Origin: JAHCHG01 sp041745765
GTDB lineage: Bacteria > Acidobacteriota > Blastocatellia > Pyrinomonadales > Pyrinomonadaceae
Direction: 5' to 3'
Assembly (NCBI GenBank): GCA_041745765.1
Contig: JBGTIH010000117.1
Span: 32,414-96,413 of the forward strand
DNA length: 64,000 nucleotides
Numbering within the stretch: the first letter of the stretch is position 1; the number at the start of each line of letters is the position of its first letter. Both the position numbers and the translations under genes were made by a program. The notes below the pieces were generated by a model. That model was not told where the DNA came from. It did no database searches and saw only the letters and a program-made list of their open reading frames with translations. Shown here one piece after another: positions 9,690 to 18,428 of this stretch.

Positions 9690-10002
9690 AGCGGACTGTA
9701 AGTGTTTAGGTGAATAGGATTTCGAGTAATCAGGTTTTAATGATTATCATCTCAACTGATGATAATCCGACCTCATTTCCGAACCGTTAAGTAGTCGCAC
9801 AAAATTAAGTGAGTCAATCGGCAGTCGTTTTGAGTTCACCCTTTCAGCGTGTTTCGCGCCGCGCTTCGCGGGCGCAGCAAACTAAAGTTTGAACTCAAAA
9901 AGCGATTTACCGTTATCTAATTGTGAACGATTACTTATCGAAATCCATTCGCCGTCAGTTTCAACTACGCTATTTTTAACGCCTAATTTTATCAATTCAC
10001 CC
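9690..10002. other. Gap with a palindromic repeat, no supported gene
   Basis: No gene is supported here. The stretch 9830-9897 forms an imperfect inverted repeat, gagttcaccctttcag paired with ctaaagtttgaactc. The 15-mer ctaaagtttgaactc (9882-9896) recurs exactly at 57490-57504, so it belongs to a dispersed repeat. The remainder is A/T-rich and shows no tRNA or promoter pattern that I would defend. Confidence 0.6.
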
Positions 10003-10086
10003 AAAGCCGTGCGCGGGGGTTTTTTGCTGAAATTAACCGACAGCGATTATGAACCGCTGAAATATACGCTGTTTAAGAAACGGTAA
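10003..10086 (+). pseudogene. Remnant of a third exported paralogue (C-terminal end only)
   Basis: Twenty-seven codons read KAVRGGFLLKLTDSD, then YEPLKYTLFKKR and a stop. They match the last residues of the 7522-9135 protein (AVRGGFLLVMTD, LKYTLFKKN). The upstream sequence lacks the rest of the family in any frame. This is the 3' stub of a deleted third copy, showing that the array was larger. The DNA has diverged from both other copies, so the loss is not recent. Confidence 0.72.
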
Positions 10087-10363
10087 TTTAATTCATGCCA
10101 AAGCCTGCGAATTAAGTGGAATTAAATATTTTTTCTGTGAATTTCTTTTATGAAATGTCCGCATCTGCTGAAAATTCAGTCCCAAAAAGCTAAGTTTTCC
10201 AAAAATAAAGGCAATTATAAAGAGGAAATTTTCTTGTTCTTCCCACGTCCGGCTCACTTCATAATTTACCGCTTGGATTAACTCAAAAAAAATAGAAAGA
10301 ATTCGACAACCGAACTGTAAACCGTAAAGTATAAACTATGACGGATAAATTATTGTCTGCTAA

Positions 10364-10398
10364 ATAGTTTATAGTTTATAGTTTATAGTTTATAGTTT
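10364..10398 (+). repeat. Heptanucleotide tandem repeat, five atagttt units
   Basis: Five exact 7-nt units (atagttt) follow one another, with an inverted copy (ataaactat) at about 10330. The tract lies just upstream of the cca gene. Four other tracts of the window share the 7-nt period but differ in sequence. The rest of 10087-10445 shows no gene. Confidence 0.92.
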
Positions 10399-10445
10399 TG
10401 CTTCCTGAATTTATCTTGATGTTATAGAAGATTCAGATTTTTTTT

Positions 10446-11840
10446 ATGCAATATTTACCGGAAAGAATCATAAGACTTGCTGAAACAATCAGGCAAAACG
10501 GCGGACGGGCGATGCTTGTCGGCGGTTGTGTGCGCGACGAATTGATGGGGCTGGAGCCGAAGGATTGGGATATTGAGGTTTACAATATCGAGCCGAAAAA
10601 GCTTCGGGCAATTCTGGAAAATTTCGGCAGAGTCGATGCGGTCGGCGAAGCGTTCACGGTTTATAAGATCGGGCAGGATTTGGATGTTGCGCTTCCCAGA
10701 CGCGAGCGGAAAACCGGACGCGGACATAAAGGTTTTGTCGTCGAAGGCGATCCCGAAATGTCTTTCGCGGAAGCCGCAACGCGCCGTGATTTTACGATTA
10801 ATGCGATTTTAAAGGACATTTTAACCGGCGAGATTATTGATATTTTTGATGGTCGAAAAGACATCGAAAATAAATTGCTGCGCGTCGTCTCAAAAGAAAC
10901 TTTTGCGGAAGATTCTTTGCGCGTCTTGCGCGCGGCGCAGTTTGCGGCTCGTTTTGAATTTGAAATCGAACCCGACACCATCGAACTTTGCAAACAAATC
11001 GATCTGACCGATCTGCCGAAGGAACGCATCTGGGGCGAGTTTGAAAAAATCTTGCTGAAAGCCGAAAAACCTTCAATCGGCTTGCAATGGCTTTATGATC
11101 TGGGCGTTGTCGCGCAGCTTTTTCCCGAACTCGAATGCTTGGTTGGTGTTCCCCAAGAATCAGAGTGGCATCCCGAGGGAAATGTTGACGTACATACACT
11201 TATGGTCGCCGATGAAGCGCGGAAATTGATTGACGATCTACCGTATGCGAAACAGGTTACGGTGATGCTCGGTGCGGTTTGCCACGATTTCGGGAAACCC
11301 GCGACAACCGCATTTTTCGACGGTCGTTGGCGTTCGCACGCGCACGACGAAGCCGGAGTCGAGCCGACGATTTCTTTTCTCGATAAACTCGGAATTTTTA
11401 CGATTCACGGTTTCGACGTGCGCGAACAGGTCATACAGCTTGTGCGGTATCATCTGAAACCGGGCGAATTTTATAAAGTCAGAGAAAATTTGGGCGACGG
11501 CGCGTTTCGCCGTCTGGCGCGAAAGGTCGAGCCAGACCTTCTTTACCGCGTGGCAAAAGCCGATTCTCTCGGCAGAAATCCCGAATGGCTGCCGAAGGAA
11601 AAATGGTTTAAGGCGGAAGCGCAGGAGTGGTTTATCGAAAAAGTGCGCGAACTGGCAGTCGAAGAAAAAGCTCCCGAACCGATTTTGATGGGCAGACATC
11701 TGATCGAACTCGGTTTGAAACCTTCGCGGCAATTCGGGGAAATTACTGATGCGGTTTATGAATTGCAGTTGGACGGGAAAGTGAAAAATCTCGATGAAGC
11801 GATTGAAATAGTGAAGAATTTGATTGAAAATAAAGATTAA
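10446..11840 (+). CDS. cca: CCA-adding tRNA nucleotidyltransferase with HD domain
   Basis: The 464-residue enzyme adds or repairs the 3' CCA end of tRNA. The N-terminal polymerase head shows LVGGCVRD (about 24-31), the metal-binding DWDIEVY, and the class II motif RRDFTINAIL with DIFDGRKDIENKLLR. The neck motif EDSLRVLRAAQFAARF follows. The C-terminal half contains an HD phosphohydrolase signature (AVCHDFGKP, then HAHDEAG), as in bifunctional enzymes that also have phosphatase or phosphodiesterase activity. Length and motif order are normal. An ATG start at 10446 is clear. Genes of this type are housekeeping; the next gene follows 20 nt later. Confidence 0.93.
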   Translation: MQYLPERIIRLAETIRQNGGRAMLVGGCVRDELMGLEPKDWDIEVYNIEPKKLRAILENFGRVDAVGEAFTVYKIGQDLDVALPRRERKTGRGHKGFVVEGDPEMSFAEAATRRDFTINAILKDILTGEIIDIFDGRKDIENKLLRVVSKETFAEDSLRVLRAAQFAARFEFEIEPDTIELCKQIDLTDLPKERIWGEFEKILLKAEKPSIGLQWLYDLGVVAQLFPELECLVGVPQESEWHPEGNVDVHTLMVADEARKLIDDLPYAKQVTVMLGAVCHDFGKPATTAFFDGRWRSHAHDEAGVEPTISFLDKLGIFTIHGFDVREQVIQLVRYHLKPGEFYKVRENLGDGAFRRLARKVEPDLLYRVAKADSLGRNPEWLPKEKWFKAEAQEWFIEKVRELAVEEKAPEPILMGRHLIELGLKPSRQFGEITDAVYELQLDGKVKNLDEAIEIVKNLIENKD

Positions 11841-11860
11841 AAAAATTCGAAGGAGAAAAA

Positions 11861-12736
11861 ATGGAACAAAAATATATAAATCTTTACGATGAATACACAC
11901 ATTCGAGCGATATGAACCGCCGCGATTTTTTAGATCGCCTGGTAAAATTGACGGGCAGTTCGGCGCTTGCGCTGGCGATTTTGCCGAGTCTGGAAAATAA
12001 TCAAGCAAAGGCGCAAACCGTTGCTGCAGACGACAAAAAACTCGACACAAAATACATCGAATACGCGGGCGCAAGCGGAAAAATGCGTGGTTATCTGGCA
12101 ACGCCAAAAAAGTTGAAAAAACACACTCCGGCGGTCGTAATTATTCACGAAAATCGCGGTCTTAACGCGCATATCGAAGACGTTGCCCGCCGCGCCGCAC
12201 TTGCCGGATTTATCGCGCTCGCGCCGGACGCGCTTTCGCCTTTGGGAAATACGCCCGAAGATATGGACAAAGCGCGTGAATTGATCGGCAAATTGGACAG
12301 AGAGAAAACGATTAAAGATTTCGTCGCGGCGGTTTCTTATGTGAAAAATTATAAAAATTCCAACGGAAATGTCGGCTGTATCGGTTTTTGCTGGGGCGGG
12401 GCGATGGCAAATCAGCTTGCCGTAAATTCGCCGGATATGAAAGCGGCAGTTGCTTTCTACGGAAGTCAGGCAAGTTTGGCAGACGTACCGAAAATTAAGG
12501 GCGCGATTCAGTTTCATTACGCCGAAATTGACGAACGAATCAATAAAGGAATCGCCGATTACGAAGCGGAACTCAAGAAAAACAACGTCAAATTCGAATC
12601 GTATATGTATCAAGGAATGAATCACGCTTTTCACAACGACACGAACGAAGCACGTTACAACGCCGAAGCCGCCAAACTCGCCTGGCAGCGCACGATTAAG
12701 TTTTTAAACGAAAATTTGTCGGGGAAGAAAAAGTAA
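11861..12736 (+). CDS. Dienelactone hydrolase family protein with Tat signal
   Basis: This 291-residue protein has a twin-arginine signal (MNRRDFLDRLVKL at about 18-30, followed by a hydrophobic stretch), so it is probably exported folded. The mature part is an alpha/beta hydrolase of the dienelactone hydrolase type: the nucleophile Cys near 177 lies in GFCWGG, the acid is in HYAEIDERI, and the His is in MNHAFHND. Such enzymes hydrolyse lactones and esters; the real substrate is unknown. A good ribosome binding site (aaggagaa) lies before ATG 11861. It sits 20 nt after cca. Confidence 0.9.
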   Translation: MEQKYINLYDEYTHSSDMNRRDFLDRLVKLTGSSALALAILPSLENNQAKAQTVAADDKKLDTKYIEYAGASGKMRGYLATPKKLKKHTPAVVIIHENRGLNAHIEDVARRAALAGFIALAPDALSPLGNTPEDMDKARELIGKLDREKTIKDFVAAVSYVKNYKNSNGNVGCIGFCWGGAMANQLAVNSPDMKAAVAFYGSQASLADVPKIKGAIQFHYAEIDERINKGIADYEAELKKNNVKFESYMYQGMNHAFHNDTNEARYNAEAAKLAWQRTIKFLNENLSGKKK

Positions 12737-12747
12737 AGACACACAGG

Positions 12748-12851
12748 TCAGAACCGTCTGCGTAAGCGGGCGGTTTAAGCCAAAGTTTCGAGCTGTTTGT
12801 CAACGCCTCAAAAGTTTATCTTTAACCATCCGCTAACGCAGATGGTTCTGA
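12748..12851. repeat. Inverted repeat overlapping the upstream end of the MFS gene
   Basis: The arms at 12748-12769 (begins tcagaaccgtctgcg) and 12830-12851 (ends gcagatggttctga) are inverted copies of 22 nt with two mismatches, separated by 60 nt. The arrangement is that of a paired REP/BIME-like element. The right arm contains a possible ATG (12842) for the next gene, which makes start choice uncertain. Confidence 0.78.
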
Positions 12852-12859
12852 CTTTTCAA

Positions 12860-14143
12860 ATGAGTTTTCTGAAAAACTTTACGGTTGATATTACGCCGCT
12901 CAAAGTTTCGAGAGATTATCGGTTGCTCTTTTTCGGGCAGCTGATTTCTTTTTTCGGGACGATGATGACGTTTATCGTCGTGCCGGTGCAGATGTATCAA
13001 CTGACCGAATCGAGCCTGTACGTCGGACTTCTAGGCGTGGCGGAATTCGTGCCGATGTTTTTTCTCGCTTTTATCGGCGGCGCGTTGGCGGATTCGGTTG
13101 ACCGGCGGAAAATGCTGCGTTTGACCGAGATCGGGCAGACGATCACCGTGGCGATCCTGTTAATAAACGCGCTTTTGCCGAATCCGCAGATTTGGGTTTT
13201 GTTTGTCGCCGTCGGGCTTCACGCCGGACTTGCCGGATTGCAGAGACCTTCGTTTGAAGCATTGATTCCGAAGATCGTGCCGCTCGAACTTATGCCGGCG
13301 GTCGCTTCCTTAAATGCGCTTCGCTTTGAATTCGGTTTTATTTTCGCGCCGATTCTTGGCGGCATAATCATCGCTAAATACGGCGCGTCATTTGCGTATT
13401 TGATTGATCTGCTGACGTTTGCGGCTTCGCTGACGGCAGTTTGGCTGATTCGCGCCATTCCGCCGCCGCCCGATGCCGACCGACCGAATTTCGATTCCGT
13501 CAAAAAAGGTTTCCGTTATGCGATGAGCCGTCAGGAACTTCTCGGAACTTACGTGATTGACATCAATGCGATGTTTTTCGGAATGCCGAAGGCGCTTTTC
13601 CCGGCGTTGGCAGTCGCTTTCGGCGCAGCATCTTCGGTCGGTTTATTTTATTCGGCAATCGCCGTCGGTGCGTTGGTTGCCACATTTACGTCGCGCTGGG
13701 CGCAATGGGTTCACCGCCACGGCTTGATGGTCACGCTCGCGGCGGGCGGTTGGGGCGTGGCAATTACGTTTTTCGGTTTTTCGAGTAATCTTTATGTGGC
13801 TCTATTTTTTCTGGCAGTTGCGGGATATTTCGATATGATCAGCGGAATTTTCCGCCAGACGATCTGGAATCAAACCGTTCCGGATCATTTTCGCGGTCGC
13901 CTTGCCGGAATCGAAATGATCAGTTTCTTGACCGGACCGATGCTCGGCGATGCCGAATCGGGCGTTGTCGCCTATTTTACAGACGTTAAAACTTCGATAA
14001 TTTCAGGCGGAATTTTAACCGTCATCGGCACGATTATACTCGCCATACTTTTACCGAAATTCATCAAATACGACGGGCGCGAAGGTTTGAAGCAAAAGGA
14101 ACTCGAAGAAAAACTGAGAGCGGAAGCTCAAAAAAAACAGTAG
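12860..14143 (+). CDS. MFS transporter, EntS/MFS_3-like
   Basis: The protein has about 12 hydrophobic segments and the start MSFLKNFTVDITPLKVSRDYRLLFFGQ, typical of the MFS_3 group that includes the enterobactin exporter EntS. The loop LADSVDRRKMLR is the conserved MFS motif between segments 2 and 3. I chose ATG 12860 because longer frames (TTG 12797, ATG 12842) run through a palindromic repeat and add residues unlike the family. It probably exports small molecules by proton antiport. Substrate is unknown. No siderophore genes are near it. Confidence 0.85.
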   Translation: MSFLKNFTVDITPLKVSRDYRLLFFGQLISFFGTMMTFIVVPVQMYQLTESSLYVGLLGVAEFVPMFFLAFIGGALADSVDRRKMLRLTEIGQTITVAILLINALLPNPQIWVLFVAVGLHAGLAGLQRPSFEALIPKIVPLELMPAVASLNALRFEFGFIFAPILGGIIIAKYGASFAYLIDLLTFAASLTAVWLIRAIPPPPDADRPNFDSVKKGFRYAMSRQELLGTYVIDINAMFFGMPKALFPALAVAFGAASSVGLFYSAIAVGALVATFTSRWAQWVHRHGLMVTLAAGGWGVAITFFGFSSNLYVALFFLAVAGYFDMISGIFRQTIWNQTVPDHFRGRLAGIEMISFLTGPMLGDAESGVVAYFTDVKTSIISGGILTVIGTIILAILLPKFIKYDGREGLKQKELEEKLRAEAQKKQ

Positions 14144-14446
14144 TAGTTTCAGATCATTAAAATTCATTCTGTAGTGCCGTTCATACGAAACTCGATTCGT
14201 AAAATTTACGATTATCTTAAATACTTGCGACTTGGCGAAGCTGTTGAGTTTGAAAACATCTTATATCATTTACCATTGAACATTTATCAATGCGTAACTT
14301 ACTGAGTAGCTTATACTTACTGAAAAACTAATGCACGATTTCTAAAGGGAAAGGGTATTATGATTATAATAATTTTGAGCCAAACATAACATGTATTAGA
14401 ATAAAATCACGTAGCTTTTATAGATTTTGAAGGAGGTTGTGCGGAA
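14144..14446. other. Intergenic region without visible gene
   Basis: This 303-nt A/T-rich stretch carries no supported coding frame. Its end holds a strong ribosome binding site (aaggaggt near 14430) for the following gene. I see no clear -35/-10 pair, hairpin terminator or RNA gene. Confidence 0.5.
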
Positions 14447-15424
14447 ATGTGCTGTTCTGTTACGCCGAATGTGGTCGTAGAATTTTCAAAAACAGTTTTA
14501 TACGGTGCGGAGATTAAAGCCAAAGACGAAGTTGTTCACGTTTTAGGTTATCAGAATGTGGTGGCAAATAGCTCTCAAAGTTTTTGGCAAGTTATAAAAC
14601 CATTTTTTTTCAGTCTCGGTAAAACCGGGAACGCGATGCTTTTACCTTTCCCCGCAGTGCCTAAGACAATGACGCAGGCAAATGTCTTAAATACCGAAAA
14701 TTGTAAAGATGTGTTACAGGATATTGCCAGAGCGGTCAGAACCCCCGACCGATCTTTCGAGAGTCAAACTTTTGGTGCGGGGCAGAGTGCTTCGCCGCCG
14801 AAAGTTCAGGTTTTTGAAGCCGCCGGAGTTTATACGGTAGTTTTGGCGCAAGATGCGCGAGACATTCCCGATGCTCTTAACTTAGTTCCCAGAGAAAAGC
14901 GTCCGGCTTTAAATTATGAATTATTTGAAACCTATTCCGAATGGTATCCGAATTGGACATTTGCGCTTTGTTGTTTTAATAATCAAAAAGCAAAACTTGC
15001 CGACCCGCTTGTTTGGTGGTACAGTCCGATGAATCCCGAACAACTTTTTCTTCCTACTCTCGATTCGCATAATGGAAAAGTTCCTGAATTAACAAGTAAC
15101 GTAAAACTCGATCACACGATTGCGGTTGGTTCATTTCGCCGGGAAGAGAAAGTAATTGAACCGATGGACAAGGTTTTCAACAGCGGCGATTCAGACTCGG
15201 GCGGAGGCAAGGAAATTTCAGCATATCCGAATTTTGTATTAGGGAATAAGCCGCGATTTAAGACGGTTTACTACACAAACGAAATTGCAGAGGAATTGAA
15301 ACCGTATTTTTTACCGGAAGTAATGGGAAAAGACTTTAATACATATATGCCTAACGGCGATTTCGTTTTTCAACTTGATGATGTCAGAAAAAAGGACTTT
15401 ATCCCTGAAAGATTTTCGCCGTAA
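14447..15424 (+). CDS. Orphan protein with Met-Cys-Cys start
   Basis: This 325-residue protein of unrecognised family starts MCCSVTPNVVVEFSK and has no signal peptide. It is Pro/Trp/Tyr-rich with patches such as YSEWYPNWTFALCCFNN and DPLVWWYSPMNP, and has a Gly/Ser-rich acidic linker SGDSDSGGGKE. The strong Shine-Dalgarno (aaggaggt) supports the start. Cys2 could become an N-terminal nucleophile after Met removal, as in Ntn hydrolases, but no further motif supports that. It stands alone before a DUF2695 gene 77 nt downstream. I cannot assign a function. Confidence 0.72.
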   Translation: MCCSVTPNVVVEFSKTVLYGAEIKAKDEVVHVLGYQNVVANSSQSFWQVIKPFFFSLGKTGNAMLLPFPAVPKTMTQANVLNTENCKDVLQDIARAVRTPDRSFESQTFGAGQSASPPKVQVFEAAGVYTVVLAQDARDIPDALNLVPREKRPALNYELFETYSEWYPNWTFALCCFNNQKAKLADPLVWWYSPMNPEQLFLPTLDSHNGKVPELTSNVKLDHTIAVGSFRREEKVIEPMDKVFNSGDSDSGGGKEISAYPNFVLGNKPRFKTVYYTNEIAEELKPYFLPEVMGKDFNTYMPNGDFVFQLDDVRKKDFIPERFSP

Positions 15425-15501
15425 ATCATAAAAAGCGATTATTTGAGTTCCTGAAAACAAGCCGAAAGAGAAACGATAACTGAGAATTAAGAAATAATTT
15501 T

Positions 15502-15825
15502 ATGCCGATTGTAAAAAAACGCGAGATCGAAACGATTGCTCAGATGAACGGCGAAGAGATCGAGAGATTTCTGGCAAGATTGCCCGCCGCCAAACAGCAA
15601 CTGGAGGATTTATTTGATTATCTCGAAATCAGATTGGAAGACGAAGAATGCGATCACACATCGCGGTTTGCGATGCAGTTTATGATGCAGAACAGAATGA
15701 ATTTTCCGCAAGTTTCCGGCTGGCTTTCGCAAAACGGCGGCTATTGCGACTGCAAAATCTTAGAGGAAATTTCAACGGAATGGTGGAAGGTTTTCAGCAA
15801 TTATGATGAATTAAGTGAAAAGTGA
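15502..15825 (+). CDS. DUF2695-family small protein
   Basis: This 107-residue protein is acidic and helical in its first half. Its C-terminal segment VSGWLSQNGGYCDCKILEE carries the GGYCDC pattern I associate with DUF2695, a family of small proteins of unknown role. The C-x-C plus nearby cysteine could bind metal. Its stop lies at the left edge of a hairpin that separates it from a convergent gene. Function is unknown. Confidence 0.72.
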   Translation: MPIVKKREIETIAQMNGEEIERFLARLPAAKQQLEDLFDYLEIRLEDEECDHTSRFAMQFMMQNRMNFPQVSGWLSQNGGYCDCKILEEISTEWWKVFSNYDELSEK

Positions 15826-15859
15826 GAAATGAGAAATGAGAAATTCTCATTTCTCATTT
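15824..15859. terminator. Perfect hairpin made of gagaaat heptamers, bidirectional
   Basis: Three gagaaat units (15824-15844) are followed by an inverted pair, giving a perfect 15-bp stem (15827-15841 with 15845-15859) and a 3-nt loop. It lies between two convergent genes and could stop transcription from both sides, although the stem has no long U tract. It is built from a 7-nt tandem repeat, like other tracts in this window. Confidence 0.65.
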
Positions 15860-15866
15860 AAAGAAA

Positions 15867-16988
15867 TTACCATCCGCGATTGATTTCCCATTTATCAACG
15901 ATTTTTCCATCATTGAGAATGTGATAATGCGAATGCTGCAACGCAGTTAAACAAGAATGATTTGCCAAAATCCGTACGCGCGAACCGACTTTTAATTTGC
16001 TGAAAACTTTCGCATCCGCGACCGAAATCTCGCCGTGTTCCTGTGAAAGCGATTCAACGCGCAGATTCAGATCATTTCCTTCTAAATCATAAACCCGACC
16101 GTAACCGCAATGCGCATCAAATTCGACCGCGCCGCGATCTTTAGAAAGCGCGACCGCGCCGGCATCGACGATGATTTTTTGCCTGTTTGAGTCGCGATGA
16201 ACGACCGCCGCCAGAACCGTCAGAGCGCAATCTTCAAAGCCGCAGCTTCCCAAAGTCGCTTGAAATGCGTCAAAGAAAATATAATTTCCCGCGCGAAATT
16301 CCGTGATGCCTTCGAGATTATCAATCGCGCTGAAAGTCGGTGTTGAACCGATACTTACCGCAGAAACTTCCAAACCTTTTTTACGCAGATTTTCCGCGTG
16401 TTTTCGCATTTTATCTCTTTCTTCGTGAGCAATTTCAAGCAATTTTTCCGCACCGTTTGCGTGATATGAATGCCCTGCGTGCGTGAGAATTCCCGAAAAA
16501 TTCAAATTTGATGAATCGGCAATTTTCTGCGGAATTTCAAAAGCCTCTTTCGTTCGCGGCTCGACACCGCAGCGATGATAACCGATGTCAATTTTAACGA
16601 AAATATTCAATTTTATATCTTCGCTCTTTGCCGTTTCATTCAATAATTGAACTGTTTCCGCATCGTCTGTCAAAACAGCAAATTTTTCCGTATTTCGCGA
16701 AATTTCAACAACTTCCGCAAACTTTCCGCGCTCGACCGGAACGCCGTAAATAATATCGGAAAAACCGTTTTTAGAGAAAAACTGCGCTTCCGAAAGCGTC
16801 GAAACCATAATTTCGCCGCCCGTTTTGTCGGTCTGAATTTTAGCAATTTCCAGACAGCGATGAGTTTTAACATGCGGACGCAAACTTACATTCAACTTTT
16901 TGGCGCGCTTTGCAATGCGTTCAGCATTGCGTTTCATTCGCGCAAAATCTACGATCAACGACGGGGTTTTAATGGTTTCCAATTGCAT
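15867..16988 (-). CDS. DSD1/D-threonine aldolase-like PLP enzyme
   Basis: I start this 373-residue protein at MQLETIKTPSLIVDF (ATG at 16988); the longer frame adds 18 hydrophobic residues with no support. The N-terminal alanine-racemase-like barrel has the PLP lysine in RPHVKTHRC. The C-terminal beta domain ends with NHSCLTALQHSHYHI, whose H-x-C pair binds a divalent metal in D-serine dehydratase and D-threonine aldolase. It likely cleaves or dehydrates a D-beta-hydroxy amino acid. It is a single gene, divergent from the PadR gene. Confidence 0.88.
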   Translation of the reverse strand: MQLETIKTPSLIVDFARMKRNAERIAKRAKKLNVSLRPHVKTHRCLEIAKIQTDKTGGEIMVSTLSEAQFFSKNGFSDIIYGVPVERGKFAEVVEISRNTEKFAVLTDDAETVQLLNETAKSEDIKLNIFVKIDIGYHRCGVEPRTKEAFEIPQKIADSSNLNFSGILTHAGHSYHANGAEKLLEIAHEERDKMRKHAENLRKKGLEVSAVSIGSTPTFSAIDNLEGITEFRAGNYIFFDAFQATLGSCGFEDCALTVLAAVVHRDSNRQKIIVDAGAVALSKDRGAVEFDAHCGYGRVYDLEGNDLNLRVESLSQEHGEISVADAKVFSKLKVGSRVRILANHSCLTALQHSHYHILNDGKIVDKWEINRGW

Positions 16989-17051
16989 AAAATTAATTAT
17001 ACACAGGAAAAAAATAATAGAAAAAAGAGAATTATTTAACACTTAAAATTC

Positions 17052-17097
17052 TTGACAAAAAAAAGTTGTTGACAAAATATTTTATATAAATTAATCT
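17052..17097 (+). promoter_or_regulatory. Putative promoter with repeated TTGACA elements
   Basis: TTGACAAAA occurs twice, at 17052-17060 and 17069-17077, in a 17-nt direct repeat. From the second element a 17-nt spacer leads to TAATCT (17092-17097), a poor -10. The PadR coding start is 31 nt further on. The repeated element could also be an operator, since PadR-type regulators often control their own promoter. Confidence 0.4.
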
Positions 17098-17128
17098 GAA
17101 TACAAGTTGTAAGACAGGGAAAAATAAC

Positions 17129-17446
17129 ATGAATAATGAATTTCCAAAATTATCGAGTAAAGAATTCAAAATTTTGCAATTGCTGATTTCCAACGGTCAA
17201 ATGTTCGGACTCGAAATGATCGAATCATCGGAAGGCGAACTCAAACGCGGAACGATTTATGTAACGCTTCAAAGAATGAGCGACAAAGGCTACGTCGAAT
17301 CCCGCGAAGAACCTCGGACGCATCCCGAAATCGGAATCCCGCGCCGCAAATACTCAGCAACAGGTCTCGGCGAAAAAGTTTATCAAACGAATCTGAAAGC
17401 GCAGGAATTTTTTAATTCCGAATTGGCTTGGGGAGGTGTAAATTAA
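17129..17446 (+). CDS. PadR-family transcriptional regulator
   Basis: This 105-residue winged-helix protein has the PadR hallmarks: SSKEFKILQLLISNGQMFGLEMIE, then KRGTIYVTLQRMSDKGYVESREE, and a beta wing with RRKYSATGLGEKVY. PadR proteins are usually repressors that respond to small molecules or control membrane stress genes. Its stop codon overlaps the start of the next gene (TAATG), which indicates translational coupling. In this phylum PadR genes often precede ABC-type permease genes; here the partner is a coiled-coil protein instead. Confidence 0.9.
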   Translation: MNNEFPKLSSKEFKILQLLISNGQMFGLEMIESSEGELKRGTIYVTLQRMSDKGYVESREEPRTHPEIGIPRRKYSATGLGEKVYQTNLKAQEFFNSELAWGGVN

Positions 17447-18339
17447 TGAATTTAGAAACAGAAAGAACAATTGATAATTGGTCAATGATTTCAAAATATC
17501 AAATAATACAAATAAGAAACTTGGATGAAAAGCTTTCTAAATTGCGAGATATGTATGTCCGAAATTCGGAGAGAATTAAAGAAATTGAAACCAGAGCAAA
17601 ATGTGCAAAAAAATTTGATAATTTAGAAAAACAAAATTTTGAATTGACAAAAAAAATTGCAGAACTTTATGCAAAAATTGAGCTATACAAAAATTTTCAA
17701 ACTGAGATTAATAATGGGTTCTATCCTATGATCTTGGTAAAGAAGTTAAAGAAAAAAGATAAAGATAAAGTTTTAAAGTTTATTGAAATAAAACTTTCAG
17801 AAGTAATCTCTCAAATCCGCAAATATCAATCTGAACAAAAAGTTATTTCAATTGAACTTAAAATTTCTCAGAAAGCTAAAAACTTTTTAGGACAACTTGA
17901 TACTTTGCGAATACGTGAGTTAGAAATATCAGATGAAGGGAAATTGTTAAGGGGACAAAAAGAGGCTATTGAAAGAGAACTCGAAGAATTAAGAATTTCA
18001 AATTTGCTTAATTCAACAAATAAAAATACTGGAATTACACTACCAATTTCTACAGAAGACAATAAATGTACAGTTGGTTCAAACTTTCTTCGTATTGCAG
18101 AATTCTTTTTTTCTACAAAAACTTGTAATGAAGTTTTTTATCAAATAGTGGGTGATTGGCGTGAAGAGTACTTAACAGCTTTAAGGAAAGGTAGAATATT
18201 TAAAGCAATCTGGATTTCACTCACTAATTATTCCTATTTTTCATATACAATATTGATTTATTCTAAATTTGGCAAATTGATTGAATTTTTTAAGAAAATT
18301 ACAGAAATAATAGAACTTTTGAATAAGTTCTTTAAATAA
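17446..18339 (+). CDS. Coiled-coil protein coupled to PadR
   Basis: This 297-residue protein starts at ATG 17446, overlapping the PadR stop and preceded by ggggaggt. Residues about 10-190 are Lys/Glu-rich and form a long predicted coiled coil with a break near residue 90. The C-terminal part (about 211-270, including YQIVGDWREEYLTALRKGRIFKAIW) recalls the GD-x-x-E-x-Y region of the prefix domain in PadR-linked permeases, but no permease follows. One or two weakly hydrophobic segments near the end could be membrane-associated. The DNA is visibly more A/T-rich than its neighbours, which hints at transfer. Function is unknown. Confidence 0.72.
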   Translation: MNLETERTIDNWSMISKYQIIQIRNLDEKLSKLRDMYVRNSERIKEIETRAKCAKKFDNLEKQNFELTKKIAELYAKIELYKNFQTEINNGFYPMILVKKLKKKDKDKVLKFIEIKLSEVISQIRKYQSEQKVISIELKISQKAKNFLGQLDTLRIRELEISDEGKLLRGQKEAIERELEELRISNLLNSTNKNTGITLPISTEDNKCTVGSNFLRIAEFFFSTKTCNEVFYQIVGDWREEYLTALRKGRIFKAIWISLTNYSYFSYTILIYSKFGKLIEFFKKITEIIELLNKFFK

Positions 18340-18428
18340 AAACTTTTTATTCAATTAATTGATTATTTATAAAAGTCCGGTTGGCAGTTTGATTGAATTT
18401 GTTATTAAAATCGCAAAACCTTAAAAAT

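Noticed and set aside
9889..10002. Upstream part of the frame that ends in the paralogue stub
   Set aside because: It starts at a TTG inside a palindromic repeat and its residues have no match with the exported family. Only the last 27 codons are kept.
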